The notes below the pieces were generated by a model that did no database searches, was not told the origin of the DNA, and worked only from the letters and a program-made list of their open reading frames with translations. Source: an uncultured Desulfobacterales bacterium (GTDB lineage: Bacteria; Desulfobacterota; Desulfobacteria; Desulfobacterales; SpSt-501). Taken from it: 64,000 nucleotides of DNA. The stretch is taken from the NCBI GenBank assembly GCA_938048455.1, contig CALIUY010000022.1, forward strand, positions 1 to 64,000, given 5' to 3'. A program made the position numbers and the translations under genes. Below are positions 58,495 through 64,000 of this stretch, in pieces (position 1 is the first letter of the stretch; each line of letters starts with the position of its first letter).

Positions 58495-59343
58495 ATGAGG
58501 ACGCTGGGAGTTTTCTTCACGGCCGCGGCGGTCGTCTTGCTGGCGGCCGGCTGTGCGACCCGACGGGATGTGGTGACGATCGACACCCGGCTCTCCGAAA
58601 TTGAAATGCGCGAGAGCGAGGAACGCCGCCGGCGCGAGGAATTCGCCAAAGCCCGGGAAGCGAACGAAGCGGCGATCCGGCAGATGGCGGCCTCGTTGCG
58701 GGCCCAGATGGATGAGCTGCGCGATGAGTTGCGCGGGTTCCGGGGACGTCTCGAAGAGCTCGAATTCGCGCGCCAGCAGGCGAAAGCCCCCTCCGGCGAG
58801 GGCTCAGCCCCCCCCCGGGAGGATCGCTGGCAACGGCTCGAGGAATCGGCGCAGCAGCTTTCCCAGCGGATCGCGCGCATCGAGGAACATCTGAAACTGG
58901 ATTCTGGCGCGGCGGCGCCGACCCGGCCCCCCGAGCCGTCGCGCATCCGTCCCGAGTCGGCGGCGGCGCCGAGCGAACAGGAACTCTACAGCCGTGCGAA
59001 GCAGTTTTTCGATCAGGGCAACATGCTGCAGGCCCGACGCTCTTTTGAAGAGATCCTGCAGCGCTACCCCCGCTCCGAGAACGCCGACAACGCTCAATTT
59101 TGGATCGCGGAGACGTTTTACCGCGAAAAAGCTTACGAAAAGGCGATCCTGGAGTACCAGAAGGTGATCGAGAAATACCCGAAGGGCAACAAGGTTCCCG
59201 CCGCATTGCTCAAGCAGGGATACGCCTTTCTCGCTCTCGGGGACAAGGTCAATTCGCGCCTTCTTTTCGAAGAGGTGATCCGCAAGCATCCCCAGACGGC
59301 GGAAGCGCGGGCCGCGGCCGAGAAGCTGAAGGAAATCCGCTGA
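58495..59343 (+). CDS. cpoB: Tol-Pal system protein CpoB/YbgF
   Basis: The 282-residue protein has a lipoprotein-like signal (VVLLAAGC), a long coiled coil (about residues 30-145) for trimerisation and C-terminal TPR repeats (ELYSRAKQFFDQGNMLQARRSF; NADNAQFWIAETFY). It coordinates peptidoglycan synthesis with outer-membrane constriction. The lipobox would make it a lipoprotein, unlike the soluble E. coli CpoB. Confidence 0.9.
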   Translation: MRTLGVFFTAAAVVLLAAGCATRRDVVTIDTRLSEIEMRESEERRRREEFAKAREANEAAIRQMAASLRAQMDELRDELRGFRGRLEELEFARQQAKAPSGEGSAPPREDRWQRLEESAQQLSQRIARIEEHLKLDSGAAAPTRPPEPSRIRPESAAAPSEQELYSRAKQFFDQGNMLQARRSFEEILQRYPRSENADNAQFWIAETFYREKAYEKAILEYQKVIEKYPKGNKVPAALLKQGYAFLALGDKVNSRLLFEEVIRKHPQTAEARAAAEKLKEIR

Positions 59344-59419
59344 TGAGGGCGAGAACCCCCGGCCCGCCGCCGCGCGGATCGTCGCTCCCCGATCCGGGGG
59401 ACCACGTCGGGCCGGTGCC

Positions 59420-59986
59420 ATGGAGACCATCGTAGGCATCGATCCGGGGCTCGCCGCCACCGGCGTGGGCGTGGTGAGGGGCGAAGGCGCCCGGGTCACG
59501 GGATATGCGTTCGGCTGCATCCGCACCTGCGCCGAAGCCTCCGCCGCCGACCGCCTGCACGTCATTTTCTCCCGGCTCGAGACGCTCTTCGCCAAAGAGG
59601 CGCCGGACGCCGTCGTGGTCGAAGACGTCTATTCGCTTCCCGAGTATCCCCGTTCGGCCATCACCCTCGGCCAGGTCACGGGCATCGTCCTGCTGGCCGC
59701 CGCCCGCGCCGGTCTTCCCTGCCTGTCGGTCGCCGTGCGCGAAGCGAAACTGGCGCTCACCGGAAACGGCGGGGCTTCCAAGGCCCAGTTCGCCGAAGCG
59801 GTGCGTTCACGGCTCGCCCACCCCGAGGTGATCCGGCCCTCCCACGCCGCCGACGCCCTGGGACTGGCGCTGATCGGCCTGCTGCGGGGGCCGCTGGCGC
59901 TCCGGCGGATCGCGCTGAACTCCCGCAGGGGGGGGGGACGGCCTCATGTCTCCCGGTCCCCCGGGGCTTCTCCTCCAGAGGGATGA
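59420..59986 (+). CDS. ruvC: Crossover junction endodeoxyribonuclease RuvC
   Basis: The 188-residue protein has the RuvC catalytic carboxylates in GIDPGLAATG (Asp8), VVVEDVYS (Glu68) and SHAADALGLA (His142, Asp145). It resolves Holliday junctions with RuvAB. The C-terminal 25 residues are basic/Gly-rich. Its ribosome site is weak; it overlaps ruvA (ATGA). Confidence 0.96.
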   Translation: METIVGIDPGLAATGVGVVRGEGARVTGYAFGCIRTCAEASAADRLHVIFSRLETLFAKEAPDAVVVEDVYSLPEYPRSAITLGQVTGIVLLAAARAGLPCLSVAVREAKLALTGNGGASKAQFAEAVRSRLAHPEVIRPSHAADALGLALIGLLRGPLALRRIALNSRRGGGRPHVSRSPGASPPEG

Positions 59987-60624
59987 TCGGCTATCTTTCA
60001 GGACGGATTCTGAAGAAAGCGGACGACCGGATTCTTTTGCTGGCCGGCGCCGTGGGCTACGAGGTGCTTCTGCCTCCCGTGGTGATGGAATCGCTCGCCG
60101 CCAAGCAGGTGGGCGATGAAATCTCCCTGCACATCGTCTATCAGCAATCCGAGCGGCAACCCCGCCCCCTGCTGATCGGCTTCAACCAGGACATCGAGAA
60201 AGAGTTTTTCCAGCAGTTCATCACCGTGGAAGACATCGGGCCGCAGAAGGCGCTCAAAGCGATGACCCTGCCGATCGGCGAGATCGCCCGGGCGATCGAG
60301 TCCCGCGACGTCAGCGCGCTTTCGCGGCTCAAGGGGATCGGCGGGCGCACGGCCCAGAAAATCGTAGCCACCCTCCAAGGGCGCATGGGCAAGTTCGCCT
60401 TGCTGCGGGCGGCCCCGGCCGCCCCGGCGCCGCCGCCCGCCGATATGATGCAACAGGTGCTCGAGGTCATGGTCGCCCAGCTGGGGCATCGCCGTGCCGA
60501 TGCGATGCGCATGATCGCCGCGGCCTTGAAGCGCCGCCCGGAGATCGCCACCCCGGAAGATCTCTTTGAGGAGGTCTATCGCGGCGAGCAGGCTCGCCGG
60601 CCGGAGGAGGAATCCGAGCGATGA
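59983..60624 (+). CDS. ruvA: Holliday junction DNA helicase subunit RuvA
   Basis: The 213-residue protein has an OB-fold start ([19 protein letters not shown]), helix-hairpin-helix motifs ([26 protein letters not shown]) and a C-terminal domain III that contacts RuvB. Overlaps ruvC and ruvB by 4 nt each. Confidence 0.95.
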   Translation: MIGYLSGRILKKADDRILLLAGAVGYEVLLPPVVMESLAAKQVGDEISLHIVYQQSERQPRPLLIGFNQDIEKEFFQQFITVEDIGPQKALKAMTLPIGEIARAIESRDVSALSRLKGIGGRTAQKIVATLQGRMGKFALLRAAPAAPAPPPADMMQQVLEVMVAQLGHRRADAMRMIAAALKRRPEIATPEDLFEEVYRGEQARRPEEESER

Positions 60625-61667
60625 GCGACGAGCTGCTTTTCGATTCCTCCCCCAAACGCGGCGGGATTCTCTGCCCCGCGGCCGGCGAAGAGGAGCACGA
60701 GCCGGAGATGATCAGCCTCCGGCCGCGGCGCCTGGAGGAATACGTGGGCCAGGCCGATGCGGTCGAGACCCTGCGGATTGCGATCGAGGCGGCCCGGCAG
60801 CGGGGGGAGCCGATCGATCATGTGCTGCTCCATGGCCCTCCGGGTCTCGGCAAAACCACCCTCGCCCACATCATCGCCAACGAGACCGGAGCACGGCTCA
60901 CCCTCACCTCAGGGCCGGCGCTCGAAAAAGGCGGCGATCTGATCGGCATCCTCACCCATCTCGAGGGCGGGGATATCCTGTTCATCGACGAAATCCACCG
61001 GCTGCCCAAACCGGTCGAGGAGCTTCTCTACCCGGCGATGGAGGACTTCGCCATCGACTTCGTCTTCGACAAGGGGGTTCATGCCCGCAGCCACCGCTTC
61101 CGCCTGCCGCGCTTCACCCTCGTGGGAGCGACGACCCGGGTGGGGCTGCTCTCCGCTCCGCTGCGCGATCGGTTCGGCATCTTTCGCAGCCTCGATTTCT
61201 ACTCGCTCGAAGACCTCGTTCGGATCACCCGGCGCTCGGCCGCCTTGCTCGGCGTTGCGCTGGGGGAAGAGGCGGCGCGCGAGCTGGCCCGGCGATCGCG
61301 GGGCACCCCGCGGATCGCCAACCGCCTGCTCAAGCGCGTGCGAGACTACGGTCAGGTGAAGACCGGCGGAGTGATTGACGGGGCCGCGGTCCAGGCGGCC
61401 CTCGAGCTCGAAGGCGTGGACGCCCAAGGTCTGACGGAACTCGACCGCCGCTACCTCGAAACGGTCATCCGTTTCTATCACGGCGGTCCCGTAGGGATCG
61501 AAGCCATCGCCGCGACCCTGCAGGAAGAGTCCGACACGCTGGTCGACATCATCGAACCCTACCTGTTGAAAATCGGCTTTATTCTGCGGACCTCCGCCGG
61601 ACGCAAGGCCTCCGAAGCGGCCTACCGCCATCTCGGCTTCAGCGTGCAGCGGAAATTTTTTTCCTGA
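60621..61667 (+). CDS. ruvB: Holliday junction branch migration ATPase RuvB
   Basis: The 348-residue AAA+ protein has [14 protein letters not shown], the P-loop [18 protein letters not shown] and [11 protein letters not shown], and the winged-helix C-terminus ([15 protein letters not shown]). It moves junctions with RuvA. ATGA overlap with ruvA. Confidence 0.98.
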   Translation: MSDELLFDSSPKRGGILCPAAGEEEHEPEMISLRPRRLEEYVGQADAVETLRIAIEAARQRGEPIDHVLLHGPPGLGKTTLAHIIANETGARLTLTSGPALEKGGDLIGILTHLEGGDILFIDEIHRLPKPVEELLYPAMEDFAIDFVFDKGVHARSHRFRLPRFTLVGATTRVGLLSAPLRDRFGIFRSLDFYSLEDLVRITRRSAALLGVALGEEAARELARRSRGTPRIANRLLKRVRDYGQVKTGGVIDGAAVQAALELEGVDAQGLTELDRRYLETVIRFYHGGPVGIEAIAATLQEESDTLVDIIEPYLLKIGFILRTSAGRKASEAAYRHLGFSVQRKFFS

Positions 61668-61668
61668 C

Positions 61669-62466
61669 ATGGGACTCATCGGCCTGATCACGGATTTCGG
61701 CGATTGCGACGAGTATGCCGGCGTGATGAAGGCGGTCATCCTCGGGCTCGATCCCCGGGCGGTGATCGTCGACGTCACCCATGCGATCGAACCGCAGGAC
61801 ATCCGTCAGGCGGCCTTCGTTCTGCGCAGCGCCTACCGGTTTTTCCCGCCCGGCAGCCTGCTTGTGGTCGTGGTCGACCCGGGGGTCGGAACCGATCGTG
61901 CGATCCTCTGCGTCGAGTCCGACGGTCGGCGGTTCCTGGCGCCCGACAACGGCGTTCTTTCCTTCGTGATCGAGCCGTCGTTGTCCCCCCGCTGCCGGGT
62001 CATCGATCCGGCCGCCGTAGCCCGGGGCCCCGTATCGGCCACCTTCCACGGACGCGACCTCTTCGCCCCGGCCGCCGGAAGACTCTCCCGCGGGGAGGCC
62101 CCTTTCGCGCTGGGGCCGGAGATCCCCGCGCAGCGGCTTCGACACCTGGAGGGCCTCCAGGCCGAAAGGACGCCGGATGGCGGACTTCTCGGGCGGATCG
62201 TCCATGTGGATCGCTTCGGAAACCTGATCACGAACATCGAAGGCGATGCCCTCGAGGGCGCCCGAGGCGGGATGCGGATCTACGCCGGGGGGATTCGCAT
62301 CGAAGGGCTATGCCGAACCTACGCCGACGCGGCCCCGGGGAGCCTGCTGGCTCTGGTCGGCAGCCGGGGCATGCTCGAAATCGCCGTCTGCGGCGATCAT
62401 GCCGCCGCGCGCACAGGGATCGGCAGAGGAGAGCCGGTCCGGGTGGAGTTTCTCGATGGAAAATGA
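61669..62466 (+). CDS. S-adenosyl-L-methionine hydrolase (DUF62, adenosine-forming)
   Basis: The 265-residue protein has LITDFGDCDEYAGVMKAVI with the conserved Asp, VVVVDPGVGTDR, FLAPDNGVLS, FHGRDLFAPAA and VDRFGNLITN: the signatures of the SAM hydroxide adenosyltransferase/halogenase superfamily. The plain hydrolase splits SAM into adenosine and methionine. It starts 1 bp after the ruvB stop. A SAM-consuming enzyme here is notable because another gene in the window is under a SAM riboswitch. Confidence 0.9.
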   Translation: MGLIGLITDFGDCDEYAGVMKAVILGLDPRAVIVDVTHAIEPQDIRQAAFVLRSAYRFFPPGSLLVVVVDPGVGTDRAILCVESDGRRFLAPDNGVLSFVIEPSLSPRCRVIDPAAVARGPVSATFHGRDLFAPAAGRLSRGEAPFALGPEIPAQRLRHLEGLQAERTPDGGLLGRIVHVDRFGNLITNIEGDALEGARGGMRIYAGGIRIEGLCRTYADAAPGSLLALVGSRGMLEIAVCGDHAAARTGIGRGEPVRVEFLDGK

Positions 62467-63298
62467 ATGTCCGGATCCCCGCGGTTCGTCCAGGATGGGG
62501 GAGGGCTGCCTTTCGCGGGATCGCTGGACCGTGCTCCTCGTCGGAAGTCACGGCCGGGTGATCACCCTGCGGCGCTTGCGGATGCTGCTGGGAATCGCCG
62601 CCGCGCTTTTGACGCTGAGTCTTCTTTCCGCCGCCGTTTTCGGACTAGGCGCCTTTCGGGTGGAGATGCAGCGACGGGAACTCCTGCAGACGCTCGCGGC
62701 GGCGCGGGATCAGATGGCGACGCTGAGCCGCGACCGGGAGCGCCTGGCGGCGGAACTCGTGCTGGCCGAGGCGCGGCTGCGCGAGATCGCCGCCTCTTCC
62801 AGCCCGAGCGTCGCCGAGGGGGCCGCCGCGGGAGCGCAGACGGCACAGGCGGAAAGCCCGCCGCCGGAGGCGTCCCTGAATGCCGGTACGGCGGTTCCGC
62901 TCGCGGCGGAGCCGCCTCCGCCCATCCGGCCGCCCCTGAGCGTTCAGGTGGAATCCTTCGCCGCCCGTTTCGATGCCGCGGCATCGGCTCTGGAAATCCG
63001 CTACCGGCTTGCCGTCTCCGGCTCCACGCGCCGGCCCGTGGAAGGCCACGTCATCGTCGTATTCAAGGGCGAAGACCCCGATCCGGGAACCTGGATCAGC
63101 ATGCCCTCCGTCCCGCTCCCCCGCGGACGGCCGAGCGGAGCCGATAAGGGCTATCGCTTCGCCATCGGGCACGCCAAGGAGTTCACCCAGCGGCTGCGTC
63201 TGCCCTTCCCGCCGGAGGGGATCGCCCAAGCGCTCGTCTATGTTTTCGCCTCCGACGGGCAACTGCTGACCGCCCGGCGGTACGAAGTGCGACTTTGA
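62456..63298 (+). CDS. Membrane-anchored coiled-coil protein of unknown function
   Basis: The 280-residue protein has one membrane helix (MLLGIAAALLTLSLLSAAVFG, about residues 43-62), a coiled coil (about 70-115), a Pro/Ala-rich linker and a C-terminal beta-domain (ALEIRYRLAVSGSTRRPVEGHVIVVF, about 180-280). I do not recognise the family. GGAGTT precedes ATG 62456, which overlaps the SAM hydrolase by 11 nt. It may act in the envelope. Confidence 0.75.
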   Translation: MENECPDPRGSSRMGEGCLSRDRWTVLLVGSHGRVITLRRLRMLLGIAAALLTLSLLSAAVFGLGAFRVEMQRRELLQTLAAARDQMATLSRDRERLAAELVLAEARLREIAASSSPSVAEGAAAGAQTAQAESPPPEASLNAGTAVPLAAEPPPPIRPPLSVQVESFAARFDAAASALEIRYRLAVSGSTRRPVEGHVIVVFKGEDPDPGTWISMPSVPLPRGRPSGADKGYRFAIGHAKEFTQRLRLPFPPEGIAQALVYVFASDGQLLTARRYEVRL

Positions 63299-63306
63299 TT
63301 TTTTTG

Positions 63307-63335
63307 TTGACAATTCCCCAAGTTTCCAATAGTTG
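63307..63335 (+). promoter_or_regulatory. Possible promoter of rplM-rpsI
   Basis: A perfect TTGACA at 63307-63312 with a 17-bp spacer to TAGTTG at 63330-63335; the -10 is poor. Confidence 0.45.
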
Positions 63336-63364
63336 TATCCAATTCGATTTCAGGAGCGGAAACC

Positions 63365-63799
63365 GTGAAGAAGACTACACGCAGCGCCAAAGCCGGAGAG
63401 GTTCCCGGCAAGTGGTATGTCGTCGACGCCAGCGGCGCCGTCCTGGGCCGGCTGGCGAGCCGGGTGGCAGCCCGTCTGCGGGGGAAACACCAGGTGCTTT
63501 TCACCCCGCACGTGGATACCGGGGATTTCGTCATTGTGGTCAACGCCGGGAAGATCCGCCTGACCGGAAAGAAATGGACCCAGAAACTCTACCATCGGCA
63601 TACGGGATACATCGGCGGGCTGAAAACCACGAGCGCACGGGAGCTTCTGCAGAAACGCCCCGAGGAGCTCATCCGGCGGGCGGTGAAGGGAATGCTTCCC
63701 AAGAACCGGCTCGGGAGCCGGCTCTACGGCAAGCTCAAGGTTTACGCCGGCCCCGATCATCCGCACCAGGCCCAACAGCCGGAGCCCTGGACGATCTGA
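63365..63799 (+). CDS. rplM: 50S ribosomal protein uL13
   Basis: The 144-residue protein has [31 protein letters not shown], and the [12 protein letters not shown] and MLPKNRLG signatures. It starts at GTG 63365 with AGGAGCGG. It forms the usual pair with rpsI. Confidence 0.98.
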   Translation: MKKTTRSAKAGEVPGKWYVVDASGAVLGRLASRVAARLRGKHQVLFTPHVDTGDFVIVVNAGKIRLTGKKWTQKLYHRHTGYIGGLKTTSARELLQKRPEELIRRAVKGMLPKNRLGSRLYGKLKVYAGPDHPHQAQQPEPWTI

Positions 63800-63821
63800 A
63801 TTTCACTCCCCCGAGGAAGGC

Positions 63822-64000
63822 ATGGAAAAGCAGAATTCTTTTTACTACGCGACGGGCAAACGCAAATCGGCGATCGCCCGCACCTGGCTCAAGCCCGGTT
63901 CGGGCCAGGTGCGCGTCAATGACCGGCCCTTCGAGGAGTACTTCCCGCTGGAGTCGACACGACTCGAGCTGCTGCAACCGCTCAAGCTGACCAACACGCT
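63822..64000 (+). CDS. rpsI: 30S ribosomal protein uS9, N-terminal part
   Basis: The first 59 codons are present before the right edge. They read MEKQNSFYYATGKRKSAIAR, then VRVNDRPFEEYFP, matching uS9. GAGGAAGG precedes the ATG. The C-terminal KKARRRPQFSKR-like tail lies outside the window. Confidence 0.95.
   Translation, partial: MEKQNSFYYATGKRKSAIARTWLKPGSGQVRVNDRPFEEYFPLESTRLELLQPLKLTNT

Overview
The window reads as one continuous stretch of a GC-rich Gram-negative bacterial chromosome, with no sign of mobile DNA. An outer membrane is implied by Tol-Pal, CpoB, type IV pilus minor pilins with PilY1, and lipoproteins. Several traits together point to a Deltaproteobacteria/Desulfobacterota-like lineage: a fused PurS-PurL, a short EF-Ts, a class-B (single cytochrome b subunit) succinate dehydrogenase, a biotin-dependent sodium-pump decarboxylase module, and sigma-54 promoters in front of pilin operons. 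That placement is inferred from gene content and order. No rRNA lies in the window.

Layout. 0-3.3 kb: start of a MoaD/ThiS-like gene (minus), an AEC-type transporter and two sugar-nucleotide epimerases. 3.3-6.5 kb (minus): mmdA-oadG-oadB, a sodium-translocating acyl-CoA decarboxylase that lacks its biotin carrier here. 6.5-9.4 kb: the most unusual stretch, with a glycine-riboswitch-like element that has no gene behind it, a 76-residue small protein divergent from a LysR regulator, a SAM riboswitch with terminator controlling an unrecognised 142-residue protein, and tRNA-Arg(CCG). 9.4-13.2 kb: folC, rpsU, adk and a CCA-adding-type nucleotidyltransferase. 13.2-17.3 kb: rho with a structured leader of about 370 nt, then rpmE, prfA and prmC. 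17.4-28.0 kb: rpsB-tsf-pyrH-frr-uppS-cdsA-dxr-rseP-purSL-purQ.

28.3-36.8 kb holds two type IV pilus minor-pilin operons, each preceded by a good sigma-54 (-24/-12) match. The first is fimT-pilV-pilW-pilX-pilY1 plus a small exported protein; the second is fimT-pilW-pilV-pilX without pilY1. Calcium-loop-like motifs recur in PilY1 and in three of the small pilins. 36.9-44.1 kb (mostly minus): a LysM protein, groES-groEL, an FmdB zinc ribbon, a putative HELIH metalloprotein coupled to a membrane PilZ protein, a 31-residue COX24-like gene (plus), and hflKC. 44.3-50.0 kb: DciA/DUF721, a TrmN6-like methyltransferase, two tRNA-Ser genes, dnaX-ebfC-recR, a cysteine-cluster protein and a soluble hybrid kinase. 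50.0-53.3 kb (minus): sdhCAB. 53.4-59.3 kb: an HD phosphohydrolase (minus) divergent from tolQRAB-pal-cpoB. 59.4-63.3 kb: ruvCAB, a SAM hydrolase and a membrane-anchored coiled-coil protein. 63.3 kb to the end: rplM-rpsI (cut).

How it fits together. Most of the window is core housekeeping: translation, isoprenoid and phospholipid synthesis, purine synthesis, envelope integrity, recombination and replication. The mmd/oad cluster with sdhCAB suggests succinate/propionate metabolism coupled to a sodium gradient. The regulatory RNAs, the duplicated sigma-54 pilin operons and a few unassigned proteins are the parts worth a closer look.
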